From NCBI GenBank assembly GCA_907164885.2, contig OU015493.1:116595193-116659192 (forward strand): a stretch of 64,000 nt of DNA, written 5' to 3'. The notes beneath the pieces were generated by a model. The model was not told the DNA's origin. It made no database searches and worked only from the letters and a program-made list of their open reading frames with translations. This document shows, piece by piece, positions 1-11,639 of this stretch. A program made the position numbers and the translations under genes. Every line of letters begins with the position of its first letter. Within the stretch, counting starts at the first letter, position 1. The stretch comes from Dolomedes plantarius. Taxonomy: Eukaryota > Arthropoda > Arachnida > Araneae > Dolomedidae.

Positions 1-309
1 TTCTTAAACACTTAACTCTTCTTAAAACTTTTATAGCAAATGATTTTTTTTTTTTTTTTTTTGAAATTCCGTGACCCAGAACATTTTAAATCGAAACAAA
101 AAGGTAAATAACATTTGAGGATTTATTCCACTCAAACTAATGAAATTTTTTGAAAAAGTTAGTATATTTCACTTGTTTTACTATCCCCCCCCCCCCTCCA
201 AGAAAAAAAATTAACTCATCGACATTTCCTTTATAAATTCTTGATTTCACTGCTAAGGATGTAATGATTAAGGCATACAAAAGTTGAAATTGAAACCAAT
301 GCATGGAGG
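1..309. other. Low-complexity flank, no gene seen
   Basis: AT-rich sequence with a T run near 45-62 and a C run near 184-197. No supported coding region. The last 8 bases are the left target duplication of the adjacent hAT mini-element. Confidence 0.5.
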
Positions 310-465
310 CAATGGCTGCTCCAAGGGGGAGGGGCAGTAGGGTCAATTGCCTGCCCCCCCCCCTCAAAAAAAAAGCCGGCGTATTTTTTTTTTCATAGCC
401 TAAAATTATATAATCATGGACCTAACACTAAATGAGTTTGATTTAAATTGAGACGATGTTTATTT

Positions 466-498
<33 letters not shown>

Positions 499-568
499 CC
501 CTAAGAGCCGACGTTGTTCCCCCCCCCCCCAAAAAAAAAAAAAAAACTCTGGGCTAGAGCCGCCCCAG
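310..568. mobile_element. hAT-like mini-element
   Basis: Non-autonomous DNA element of about 259 bp. It is bounded by the 8-bp direct repeat CATGGAGG at 302-309 and 569-576, the duplication length typical of hAT elements. The ends are imperfect inverted repeats (CAATGGCTGCTCC at the left; GAGCCGCCCCAG at the right, whose complement is CTGGGGCGGCTC). The interior holds C and A runs and a (TA)n tract at about 468-497. No coding capacity. Confidence 0.65.
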
Positions 569-821
569 CATGGAGGTAAACTAAATTAAGATGACCAGAG
601 GAAAACAGTTTAAGGTTTCTGTGTACTAACCCTATTGGATTCGCTCCCCTCAATGTTAACCTCTGGAGAAAATGTGTCTACTATTTACAGCTACATAAGT
701 GCTGATAATCCAATAAAAATGGTATTTTCAGATAGCCTGGACTGTTCTGAACCTTGCAACAGGATTCATTTTATAAATTTCCTTCACCAAAGGAATTTAT
801 GAACGTTTAAATCACACTATA

Positions 822-1451
822 CAATCAAACCTATTTTTGAGAGGTAGATAGGGACAAAACAAACAAAAAAAAAAAAATATTCAGAAACTTCATAAATAGC
901 TATAACAAATAATTTTCACAACATATTAAAGAATTTTTTTTTATGCTATGGAGAGGGACCGCATAAAAAAAAGTCTCACTTAGAAAATATGTCAAAGCTT
1001 TACGAAATAGCGAGAAAGTATTTTCCAAACAAATAACTGAATTACACATGGAAACATTTTATAAATTTTTAATTTCTTATTTTAAACATGGAGAAATTTT
1101 CAAAATGTAAATAATTCGATATTACTCGTCGTAGTCCAAAACGCTCATATTCTTGTGAGGAACTGGTTCGTAATCACTTTCGGCACTTGAAAATACGTAT
1201 TAGAGTTGATTTATTTTTTGTTACCATGTAGTCGGCGATAAGTTTTTGCGACGACGGTCGTTTGATCAGCTGCTTGTAAATGTCGCGATAGAACACAATC
1301 GAAGCTCTTTTTGAAATTTCAAATAAATAATTTCAAATATATAATTTCAATTTTTTTCGATACATATTAAAATACCGCATAAAAAAACCGCCCAAAATAA
1401 ATCCCACAAGAAAATCGCATAAAAAAGACCGCACAAAAACAGGTTTGACTG
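822..1451. mobile_element. TA-target element nested in the TTAA element
   Basis: About 630 bp inserted inside the TTAA element. The left end reads CAATCAAACCTATTTTTG and the right end CAAAAACAGGTTTGACTG, giving inverted repeats with two mismatches in 18. TA flanks both sides (820-821, 1452-1453). The uninterrupted site is seen in the sister copy as CACACTATACCAGAT, which confirms the insertion point and the TA duplication. This fits a non-autonomous Tc1/mariner/pogo-type element. No ORF. Confidence 0.75.
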
Positions 1452-1539
1452 TACCAGATTTTTTCCCTAAAAAATTGAAATTTTAAAATATTATTTGCAT
1501 TTTTTTCAAAAAATGAAAAATTCCCCAAGGTGTAGAATT

Positions 1540-1815
1540 TCTTTCTTTATTAAGGAGTACAATTTTTTTAAAAAATCTTTCAATCCAAATCGGCAATCAT
1601 TGAACAAATTATTTATTAAGGAGTACAATTTTTAAAAAAATTCTTTCAATCGAAATCGGCAATCCTTGAACAAATTATTTATAAAGGAGTACAATTTTTT
1701 TAAAAATTCTTTCAATCGAAATCGGCAATCCTTGAACAAATTATTTATAAAGGAGTACAGTTTAAAAAAAAAATCTTTCAATCCAAATCGGCAATCCTTG
1801 AACAAATTTTCTCAG
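1540..1815. repeat. 66-bp tandem repeat, about 4 units
   Basis: The motif AAGGAGTACA starts at about 1552, 1618, 1684 and 1750, an exact 66-bp period. The same sequence occurs once per copy in the sister elements near 16480 and 17480, so the array is a local expansion. Because 66 is a multiple of three, it opens a 67-codon frame at 1666-1869 with 22-residue periodicity; I regard that frame as accidental. Confidence 0.85.
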
Positions 1816-1869
1816 AAGGTTAAAATAGAGGTGGGAAAATCAAGTAGGGTTAGTATAAAGCAGCCTTAA

Positions 1870-2491
1870 TGATTACATCTCTTTATCAGCAGACCGACAT
1901 TGTCAAAAGACGAAGGGCTGTGCCTCAGAGTTGTGAGAACTCATTGATGAATTTTTAAAGAATGAAAATGCTTATAGCCTTGATTGAAAAGAAAAGAAAT
2001 TAATAAATATTATTATTTGAATATAAAATTTTATCGTCATCCCATATAGAACGGACTTTTTTTTTTCTCTGACGTCATGATGAACAAAATTAATATGTAC
2101 TCAGCTACCTGACATTGCGAGAGCGGCTTAACATTTCCTTTTTCTCTCAATCATCTTGTTGTTTCAACCGACATACTTTAATATAAAAGTTTCACAGAAT
2201 AATGGTCTTTAAAAGCATCTGATGTTTTTAATTTATATTCATCGAACACTATAAGTGTTTCACCGAACAGTTCTCAGGAGTAAATTAAGTTCTAAACTTT
2301 AAACAAATCAATTTTTAAAGTAGGATTACGTTCCTCCTTAACGGCCCTTCGGAAAACAAAATTTCAGACGCTAAAACGCTCCGTCGTCGCGAGTTATAAT
2401 TTTGGAAGGGCACCAAATCTAGTCCGTATCGCTTGGGCAAGCAGTAAACAGTTACACAGAAAAGTACCAAAATGCGTCAAAATTTTGACAG

Positions 2492-2522
<31 letters not shown>

Positions 2523-3263
2523 CACAAAAGAGGTAAGCAACGGTAAGTAATCCTACGTAAATAACCCGCGGTAGTTTCGTTAGAAGAGACTATCTGGCAT
2601 TTTTTTTCAGATTATTTTGCTTGTAAACCCACACCTTCACGCACAAACAAAGGTGACTAACTCTTTCGAACTGCTGTTCGAAAAATTTAAAAATAAATTA
2701 TGATATATATCTTGTAAATTTCATGCATGAAAATATTTTGGAGAAAATAAAAGACCACAGTTTAAAATCGTTTCTAGCCAATAATTCATATCTTATTAAA
2801 GAAACATGAAAAAAAATGTTTGGACTACACAAGGGTGCGTATATAAGTCTTTTCCATTGTACGAGTAATATAGAAATTTTCGCGAAAATGCTCAGTCATA
2901 AAAAAAATTCTGGTGGCAAAATTTGGTGAAAAAAGTCTGTAGAAACTTAGTTGTTGGTGAATATTTGAAGGTTTGCCTTTTATCATCTAGTTCTTTTTTT
3001 ATGAAAAAGAGGAATGACTCCATTATTATTCAGTGTAACCATAGTTTTAAATTTTAAAAAAAACTCATAGAGGATCTAAGATTTAAAAACTGCTTCAGTG
3101 ACAACTGCAGACCTATGGTCCAAATTACAGCATTTTTTTTTTATTGTTCCCGTTTGCTCACTCACCTAATATTTACCTGGGAAAAATAAAAACATTGCAT
3201 TCTTTAGATACATAAAAGATACATAATTTAGGGGGACTAATTTTTTATGATGATTAAGCAGGC
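1870..3263. other. Intergenic, no gene recognised
   Basis: AT-rich, with a (TA)n tract at about 2494-2518. It lies downstream of the minus-strand secreted-protein exon and would be the place to look for its later exons. I found no convincing acceptor with an open continuation. Confidence 0.5.
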
Positions 3264-3271
3264 GTTATCAG

Positions 3272-3810
<539 letters not shown>

Positions 3811-3818
3811 GTTATCAG

Positions 3819-4410
3819 CAATTACATATTATTAAGTTTCAATTTTTTTTTAAATTTCAAATGTAGACAGAATTTGAATGATCCTCTAACCCAGTAAAAT
3901 TCAATAAAATGTATTTCTATTGCACTAAAAGAATTCTACCATATTTCAAAAAAATGAATTATAAGTTTATATGAAGGTTCTTTAATGTCTAGGGCTTTAT
4001 GTTGTTTGGGGGGATCAAGCGATAGTTAGGATTTATTTTTACTGTTTTAAATATGATATGATTTATCAATATTATTCTTGGGGAATACCCCTGTAAGGAA
4101 CTCATTTCACTGTGTTTTGTAAAATGCTCTTTAAACTGCGCGGTATTTTATGTACTAACAACAGCAAAACAAAAACGTCAATGAAATAAAAATGTTCTGC
4201 CTCAAAAATTTATAATTATGGATTTCTGTTCCAAAATTGTTAAAGTATATTTTTATCCGCTGATAAAAAGATCGATTTTTTTTTTCATATACAATGTCTG
4301 TTTTGACAGACACATATTATACGAAATGATGAATTCCTCTCGCTCTGCGTCCTCTAATGAATGCATTGGAAAGTAAAAGTTGTCCCCTAAAAAAACGAGT
4401 CTCAAATCTT
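3819..4410 (-). other. Likely intron 1 of the secreted-protein gene
   Basis: This stretch follows the GTAAGT donor of the 4417-4519 exon on the minus strand. No acceptor or second exon was identified. The sequence is AT-rich and otherwise featureless. Confidence 0.4.
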
Positions 4411-4416
4411 ACTTAC

Positions 4417-4519
4417 GACACAAAGCATCGATGAATTGATCCACTTCTTCATCCTCAGGCGTTTGCGAGCTTACGGCCGCTATCCACAGGCAAACCGTAA
4501 ATAACACGAAGTACTTCAT
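4417..4519 (-). CDS. First exon of a small secreted protein (partial)
   Basis: I do not recognise the gene. Reading the minus strand from the ATG at 4519-4517 gives 34 codons plus one base. The frame opens with a classic signal peptide, MKYFVLFTVCLWIAAVSS (18 residues), followed by an acidic stretch, QTPEDEEVDQFIDALC. The frame meets a consensus donor, GTAAGT (4416-4411), one base after the Cys codon, so the intron is phase 1. A TATA box lies about 100 bp upstream, and the implied 5' UTR is about 70 nt. A signal peptide, acidic N terminus and Cys just before the junction are common in small secreted arthropod proteins, including gland products, antimicrobial peptides and venom peptides. Nothing here decides among these. 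The downstream exons were not found. Confidence 0.72.
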
Positions 4520-4620
4520 AACCGCAACTGTTAAGAGCAGAAACGAAACTAACGAGAGAAGTCGGATGCGATGGAAAAGTGATGTCAAACAAATGGGCGT
4601 GGGGAACCCGAAACACCCTC

Positions 4621-4627
4621 TCTTATA
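4621..4627 (-). promoter_or_regulatory. TATA box for the secreted-protein exon
   Basis: TATAAGA on the minus strand, about 100 bp upstream of the ATG at 4519. A start site roughly 30 bp downstream (near 4592) would leave a 5' UTR of about 70 nt. A strong TATA element suits a tissue-restricted, highly expressed gene. Confidence 0.6.
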
Positions 4628-4639
4628 CGCACGCGATCT

Positions 4640-5830
4640 GCTAATAATAATTTTATTCAGGGCAAAACCGAACTCTGCACAGCATACTGATGGAAAAAGT
4701 ATGTCAATGAACCGTTAGCAGCTCAATGGCGCCGGATTTCAGTCCATAACTGTTCTTTTTTCTAACGAAATGCCTGCGGACAGAGAACAATTGATATCCG
4801 TAGGATGAGCTAACGGTTTCGCTGTCCGTTAATTACTACTGCCATGGGCTAGTTCAGAATCAGGCTCTAAAAATAAAAGCCATGCTCGCGAAAGGCATGT
4901 CGTGGAACAAACTAATTGCGAGATTCTGGAAATAGGAAAAAAATATTGGCGAAACTCTCTCACGAGCAGTAACACAACAAACCATGAATGGGAGGTAAAG
5001 TTAGGTTGATGACATTGTTTCCTGGATGTTAAATTTAATCTCCTTAACGATGCTTTGAAGCAAAATAAACAGGCAGTTATGTTCTTATAAATGTCACTTA
5101 TTATAGATTTTCGCGAGAAAAATATGATAACTTAAGGTAAATAATAAACTTCCTGTCTAAATTGGGAATTGCATTCTTATTGCGGCAAACCGTGAAATGT
5201 CTTACAGTCATGAATAGTCTTTTTACTCTTGCAGCAAAAAAAAGACCATCTATCTTTTGACATACTAAATTGTCTATGAAATCTTTGAGTTATCATTTGT
5301 CATGGAAGTCTGAGGATAAATTCTTTAAGCTTATGAGCAGATGTCAGTTTTCAAGTGAATTAGATCACTAAGCATCAACCAGTACGCAACTTCCCTACAA
5401 TTAATGCTGTTCCCATCGAATTGTTTATTTCCGCTGAAAATTGTTCCATTTGAATAATAATCTTACAATTGCGAATTCTGTAAAATGGAATTAATAATCT
5501 CAATCAGTGAATAAACACGGTCATTCTTACAACATTTTTTTTAAACCAAAGTCTGATGTCAATTGATATATCTTTCTATGGTTCGGATAGCCCCATTAAC
5601 AGCAGTAAAGTATCCATGTTACAACGACAGACAAACATCTAGACAAATAAGTACCGAATTTGATGAGAGTTAATTAATTCAGTAAAATGGAGATGTTTTA
5701 CTAAATTTCCTTATTAGAAGCGAGAGGATAAATTGTTAAGGTTCTGACAATTTATCTGTTTTTTTTAAATTAAAATGCAAAAGTTGCCAGTTTTATATGT
5801 TGTCTTCTATATTATTTTAATATTTCCTTT
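4640..5830. other. Intergenic, no gene recognised
   Basis: Upstream of the secreted-protein promoter. AT-rich, no supported ORF, no clear repeats. Confidence 0.45.
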
Positions 5831-5833
5831 CAG

Positions 5834-6300
5834 GGACCTGAGGTAGCCATGGACTTAGAGCTAGGGGTAGTTCGAATTCCGACGAACGCCATAAGATACC
5901 CTCGTGTCTAGGATGGATATGGGCACGTTTAATCCGTATACCGGAAAGTCCTTCTATGAGGTCAGAGTGAGTGGGAGAAGATACGAAGACCCTAGAAGCC
6001 CCTAGAAACCCCTGGGGTCTCGATCAAAATTGAGGCGGAACCAGGGGTTGGTATTGGTTGACCTATACGATGCCCTGTTAAAAGCAACCAACAATTCTCT
6101 CGGATAATGTGCGAATGTCTTCAGTCACCCGTCAAAGTGCCCCGCATTGGCAAACAACAGCATTTCCTCTCAAAACCACTTTGCAAGATATGGTATTTAT
6201 AAAAAGATTGAAATTGTTTTACACGTCGTGGTGGACTAGAGTTTAGGAGGCTGGTTTCAAACACCAGAGGTCGTCGGCTTACTTCATGATAAACCTACTT
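5834..6300 (+). repeat. Possible tRNA-derived SINE
   Basis: Starts near GGGACCTGAGGTAGCC and is followed about 30 bp later by AGTTCGAATTCC, which resembles an RNA polymerase III B box (GGTTCGANTCC) with one extra base. A second B-box-like string, GGTTTCAAACACC, occurs near 6250. The GC content is higher than the flanks. No second copy was found in the window, so this call is weak. Confidence 0.3.
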
Positions 6301-6519
6301 TAAAACCTACTGGATAAGTGATGCTTGCTGCAAAAGGTGATTGTTTAGCTACATTTTGTTAACAGAGAAAATTTTGTTGTTGATCGATAAATATAACGCA
6401 ATTCTTTTACTACCGCCGCATGAGTAAAAGCAATAATTGCATAGAATGAAGGTATAATCCTCACAATAGTATTGAGGAACCAACTAAACCCTGGACAAGT
6501 CGAAAATATTCTGAAACTA

Positions 6520-8182
6520 CCGGTTGGTCATAAAGAAACTTTGCCGATATATGTACCTCTAGCGGCTGTTCCGTTCAACCGATCGAGATGAGATTTCAGA
6601 TATAGTAATTCAGAGGTATGAGCTCGGGATTCTGTGAACGGTAACAAAGTGGCGCTCACGGTTACGGTTATAGGTACAGAAACTCGAAATTTTCAAATGG
6701 CAACACCCATTCTTACCATAGCAAAATGCTCAGAGCATGCGGAAACTCTAAAGAGCGTTGGAACGGTACGTCTATCACAAAAAAACGGAGGCGTTATGCA
6801 CGCACAAAAAATAGCTCTGCGAACGGCCTACAAAAACGATATATGGACCTCTAGCGGCCGTTCCGTTCAACCTATCGAGATGAAATTTCAGATATAGTTA
6901 TTCAGTTGTATGAGCTCGAGATTCTGAGAACGGCAACACAGTGACGCTCATGGTTACGGTTATAGGTTTAGAAACTCGAAATTTTCAAATGGCAACGCCC
7001 ACTGTCTCCCGTCGCAAAATTCTCAGCGCATGCGAAAACCCTAAAAAGCGTTGGAACGGTACGTGTATCACAAAAAACGGACGCGTTATGCGCGCACAAA
7101 AAAACAGCTCTGCGAATGGCTAACAAAAACACGATCAGAGAGCTTTTTATCGGTTTTCTACGCTGAATATCCGGCGAGCGGCGTTCTGTGATTGGATTCT
7201 AGCCTCTGTCATATGCAAATTTCCTCCGTGCGCCCCGATCGTGTCTGAATAACTATACTGTTTTTGTTCGCCGTTCGCAGAGCTGTTTTTGTGCGTGCAT
7301 AACACATCCGTTTTTTTGTCATACACGTACCGTTCCAAATCAACACAAACAAAAAAATTAAAAAGCGGGCATAGACTGCCAAACAAACTAACTTAAAATC
7401 TACAATAGCAAAACTTATATAACTTTTCAATAAAAGATTGCGCAGTTGCATCATATCCTCATATTGAAAAAGGGCAAATATAACTAAAAATAAATAACAG
7501 AGCTAGATAATTATAAGAAGAATGTAGACAAAAAACAAACAGAAATCAAGCACTCCACGCACCGGAGGCAAGATTCTGTAGCAGTGCCGGAACTAAACCA
7601 GAAATCGATGTAACTGACTGATCTCGTCATCAGGGAGCCTAACCAAATCAGTTACCTCAAGGGGAACTTTCTGAATAGGATGCGGGTATAACCAAAAGAC
7701 ATCCCAAGGCCCCGAGATCCCCATAGAAACAGATAGAATTGAACAAAACACGATCAGAGAGCTTTTTATCGGTTTTCTACGCTGAATATCTGGCGAACGG
7801 CGTTCTGTGATTGGTTTCTAGTCTCTGTCATATGCAAATTTCCTCCGTGTGCCCCGATCGTGTTTTTGTTGGCCGTTCGCAGAGCTGTTTTTTGTACGTG
7901 CATAACGCGTCCGTTTTTTGTGATACACGTACCGTTCTAACGCTTTTTAAGGTTTTCGCATGCGCTGAGCATTTTGCGACGGGAAAAAGTTAGGCGTTGC
8001 TATTTGAAAATTTCGAGTTTCTATACCTATAACCATAACCGTGAGCATCACTGTGTTACCATTCTCAGAATCCCGAGCTCATACCTCTGAATAACTATAT
8101 CTGAAATCTCATCTCGATAGGTTGAACGGAAAGGGCCGCTAGAGGTCCATATATGGGCAAAGTTTTTTTTATGACCACCCGG
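6520..8182. mobile_element. Foldback-type TA-target element
   Basis: TA flanks at 6518-6519 and 8183-8184. The left end, CCGGTTGGTCATAAAGAAAC, is mirrored by GACCACCCGG at the right. The arms are long and inverted: 6530-6760 (ACCTCTAGCGGC, CCGTTCAACC, AGATGAGATTTCAGATATAG, then GTTACGGTTATAGGT) returns in reverse at 7970-8150. The left arm is itself duplicated with a period of about 294 bp (6552 and 6846). A 115-bp block starting AACACGATCAGAGAGC occurs twice (7129 and 7745) and encloses a 400-bp filler. The short ORFs here are not real genes. TA flanks suggest a mariner-type non-autonomous element. Confidence 0.65.
7385..7745. repeat. Dispersed repeat inside the foldback element
   Basis: Sits between the two AACACGATCAGAGAGC blocks. 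Part of it recurs at about 50930-51060: GCATAGACTGC, TTTTCAATAAA, GCGCAG, and the string AGAAATCAAGCACTC in the opposite orientation. Probably a separate insertion; class unknown. Confidence 0.45.
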
Positions 8183-8184
8183 TA

Positions 8185-8645
8185 TATCTCCACTAACCAT
8201 GCACTTACAGAGCCATGAATTTGCACAACTTCTTAAAATTTGGATTCCAGTTAATACGTTTCAAGCTATATTCCTTACTACTGATAAATAATACCACGTA
8301 AGTTGTGTAAATACTGAACATATATATTTCATAATTTCCGAAACATTCGCAATAGTGGATACAAGTTTATCAATCTTTCCTCGCTATCAATCTGCAAAGT
8401 CCGAAAAGAAATTTATGTACCATTGTAAATTTGGACTGAAATACACTGAAACTCTAATAATGCACGACTGCTCTAAGGAAAAGCGGAAAATACTGATAAT
8501 ACAAAAATGAACCTATATGCGCTGAAAAAGTAAAATACTTTCAGGTTTTAAATGAACTGCATAAATATATTCATATACTCTAATAATACACGGTTTAATT
8601 AAAGTAATGACAAATCATACGATTAACAGACATTATACTTAAAAT
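8185..8645. other. Intergenic spacer
   Basis: AT-rich spacer between two TA-target elements. No ORF or repeat seen. Confidence 0.5.
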
Positions 8646-8646
8646 A

Positions 8647-10064
8647 CGCTCTGTCACAAAAAAATATATTCACCCAGAAGAAATAGAGCTACTATCACGA
8701 AACTTGGCAGGAATGTAGTCTGGTAAGATATATGCAAATGATTAAAATTTCGACGCCATTGAGACAAGGGTAAGCGCGCTATGCGCATATGAGATGCGCA
8801 GCTGAAAGAGTTTAAAAGCATGATTGCTCGTGTCATAGGGTTATTCAAACAAATCTGCCGACTTGGATGGACAGTATTGTGACTAGAGATGCCTCTGAGA
8901 CGTAACCGGCGACAGTACGAACAATTGTCGGACTTTGAGAGGGGGCGTATAGTAGGCCTCAGAGAAGCAAGTTGGTCAAACAGGCGTATCGGCCGCCACC
9001 TCAGTCTGAGCGATATGGTAGTTGCTCGGTGTCGGCAACAATGGAATTCCGGAAGGTATAGTCTACCGTCGCGGAGGATCAGGGCGTCCCAGGAACACAA
9101 ATACGTGCGAGAATCACGCAATCATAAGAGCTGCCACCTCCGCACCAACAACGTTGGTAGAATTGGTTCGAAGTCATTTACCACCTTCCAGACATCCGGT
9201 GGTATATAAGAAAACCATTCGGAGACGACTGTCCGACGCAGGTATACCTACGTCCATTAAGACGCCTACCACTGACCACACATCATAGGCAGTGTCGATT
9301 GGATTTTTGCCGACCTCGGGCAAGCTGGAGTGTGATCGACTGGAGGCGTATGATCTTCAGCGATGAATCCCGACACAGTCTCAATGCTGATGACCAGCGC
9401 AAACGCGTATGGGGGCGGCCAGGCCACCGGTCCGATCCGGCATTTGTTGTCGAGAAGCATACGGTGATTACACAAAGTGTGACATTGTGGGGAACGATTT
9501 GTTGGGACACACGATCACCTCTAGTCGTCCTTCAACGCACTTTGACGACACGCAGTTACGTGGACGAGATTTTAACGCCAGTTGTACTGCCTATGCTATC
9601 AAGTCGCCCAGGTGCCATTTATCAGCAAGACAACGCTCGACCACATACTGCGCGACTCTCCCAACAATGTCTTCAAGGATATGACGTACTCACATGGCCT
9701 GCCAGGTCACCAGACCTCTCGCCAATACAGTACGTCTGGGACGTGCTTGGAAGGCAACAGCAGCCGTGCCGGAATACTTTTGAATTAACTGCCCAGTTGC
9801 AAAGATTATGGCATGATCTTTCGCAGGAGGTCATAGGTGACCTCATTGATTCGATGCCACGCCGTGTTTCGGCTTGTATAGCTGCCAGAGGTGGATTTAC
9901 TACTTACTGATTTGTAACCTTTTTCATGCCATATCTTCGTAATAAAACGGTCTGTTCTTCTGAATTTGTAATCATTTGCTTATCTCCTCATACACTACAT
10001 ACATGTTAAGTTTCGTGATAGTAGTATTTTCCTTCTGGGTGCGTATATTTTTTGTGACAGATTG
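8647..10064 (+). mobile_element. Tc1-like transposon 1 (inactive)
   Basis: TA at 8645-8646 and 10065-10066. The inverted ends are CGCTCTGTCACAAA and TTTGTGACAGATTG (12 of 14 matching), and similarity continues inward (ATATTCACCCAGAAGAAA / CCTTCTGGGTGCGTATAT). About 1.4 kb, with a disrupted transposase on the plus strand. An AATAAA follows the transposase at about 9940. Confidence 0.9.
8889..9910 (+). pseudogene. Tc1-family transposase, frameshifted
   Basis: A DDE transposase that would cut and paste the element at TA sites. The N-terminal HTH segment (8889 to about 9050, LSDFERGRIVGLREASWS) is in one frame. The linker and second HTH (about 9050-9280, GGSGRPRNT, TIRRRLSDAGI) are in a second frame. 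The catalytic part (9299-9910) is in a third, so at least two indels separate the pieces. The catalytic region shows WRRMIFSDESR (first Asp) and IYQQDNARPH (second Asp). The third acidic position reads SPDLSPIQYVWD, with Gln where Tc1 relatives have Glu (PIEHVWD). The element is therefore dead on two counts. Confidence 0.9.
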
Positions 10065-10243
10065 TATATCTGGAAATATGAATACATTTTTCTGGAACAA
10101 ATCTGTCACATTCTCTGTTCACGAAACATATGAAAACAATGTTTGGACCAATTATTATTTTATATCTAACTTTAAACTTTAGTGACGCTCGGATTATCTG
10201 TAATGATTACCCACAATTTTTGCTTATTGGCGGCTTCATTGTA

Positions 10244-11466
10244 CACTGAAGAGCAAAAAAAAACTGGTACACCTGCTTAATGTCATGTAGAGCCCTCACG
10301 AGCACGCAGAAATGCCGCAACACGACATGGCATGAAATCGACTAATGTGTGAAGGTATCCTGGAGGCAATGCACACCATGAATCCTAAAAAGCAGTCCCC
10401 AAATCCATAGAAGTGCGAAGGGGGTGGAAATCTCTTCAGAACAGCACGTTGCAAGGCATCCCAGATATGCTCAGTAATGTTCATGTCTGGTATTTAGGTG
10501 GGCAATGGAAGTGTCTAAACTTAGAAGAGCGATACTGGAGCCACTCGGTAGCAACTCTCGACATGTGGGGTGTCGCATTGCCCTGCTGTAGTTGTCCAAG
10601 TCCGTCAGAATGCGCGATGGACTTAAATGGGTGTAGAAGATCAGACAGGATGCGTATGTACCCGTCACCTGTCAGAGTCGTCTCTAGACGTATCAGGAAT
10701 CCCATATGACGCCAACTGCACACGCCCCATACCATCACAGAGACTCCACCAGCTTGAACAGTCCTCTGTTGACATGTACGGTCCATGGATTCATGAGGTT
10801 GTCTCCATACCAGTACACGTCCATCTGCCCGATACAATTGGAAACGAGACTCGTCAGACCAGGCAACGTGTTTTCAGTCAAGAACAGCCCAATGGAGGTG
10901 TTGGTGGGCCCAGGCGAGGCATAAAGATTTGTGCCGTGCAGTCAACAACAGTACACGAGTGAACCTGCGGCGCCGAAAGTCCATATGAATGAAGGTCCGT
11001 TGAACAGTTCGTATGCTGACACTTGTTGATGCCCGAGCATTGAAATCCGCAGCAATTTCAGGAAGTGTTGCACGTCTATCTCGTTTAAAGATTCTCGTCA
11101 GTCGTCCACGGTCCCGTTCATTCTAGATCTTTTTACGACCTCACCAGTCAGAGATTTGATGTTTTACCGCATACCTGATATTCACGATACACTCGTGAAA
11201 TGGTCGTGCGTGAAAATCCAAATCGCCTCACTACCTCGGAGATGCTATGTCCATCTCTCGTTCGCCGACTATAACGCCACGTTCAAAGTCACGTAAATCG
11301 TGATAACCTGCCATTGTAGCTGCAGTAAACGATCTAACAGCTTCGCCAGATACGTGTTTTCTTATACAAGCACTGCCGACACATCGCGTTACGCTGATTG
11401 ATTGCATATCTCCGTTATTTGCATACGCACAACTGTACCAGTTTTTTATTTTCCCCCTCTTCAGTG
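10244..11466 (-). mobile_element. Tc1-like transposon 2 (inactive)
   Basis: Starts CACTGAAGAGCAAAAAAAAA after TA at 10242-10243 and ends CCTCTTCAGTG at 11466. Subterminal ACTGGTACA / TGTACCAGT also match. The right flank reads TG rather than TA, a probable point change. About 1.2 kb, with a broken transposase on the minus strand. Confidence 0.88.
10283..11314 (-). pseudogene. Tc1-family transposase, degenerate
   Basis: Reading the minus strand from the ATG at 11314, the N terminus is recognisable as a Tc1 HTH (MAGYHDLRDFERGVIVGERE) and is followed by frame changes. The central part (10481-10837) has VLVWRQPHESMDR and VMVWGVCSW. The second catalytic Asp is replaced: QQGNATPH stands where the family has QQDN. 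The C-terminal segment (10296-10484, NITEHIWDALQRAV) lies in another frame, and the last residues to the stop near 10283 in yet another. Several indels plus a lost catalytic residue mark an old copy. Confidence 0.88.
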
Positions 11467-11639
11467 TGTATACTTGACACTCTCAGGTTTTAATTTACGA
11501 ATCCGGTGGCAAGAATTACGTTAGCTCTACATCTCAAATCTGGAGGTTTAACACAGTACGCGCCTTCTAAGAAATTTATTCAAGTATAAAAACAAAATAT
11601 TAATCTAGCTGTTTGCCCGCCGTTGCCCGGGTATTTTGG

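Larger units (their letters stand above)
614..1865. mobile_element. TTAA-target element, copy 1 (interrupted)
   Basis: Flanked by TTAA at 610-613 and 1866-1869. The left end reads GGTTTCTGTGTACTAACCC and the right end finishes GCAGCC. Two further copies at 16187-16566 and 17099-17597 share the body (ATTGGATTCGCTCACC, GCTGATAATCCAATAAAA, CCTTGCAACAGGATTC). TTAA duplication is typical of piggyBac-like and Kolobok-like transposons, but no transposase is present, so the superfamily is inferred. This copy is longer than its relatives because it holds a second element (822-1451) and an expanded 66-bp tandem array. Confidence 0.7.

Noticed and set aside
1666..1869. 67-aa ORF with 22-residue repeats
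   Set aside because: The 66-bp tandem repeat happens to be a multiple of three; composition and context are non-coding.
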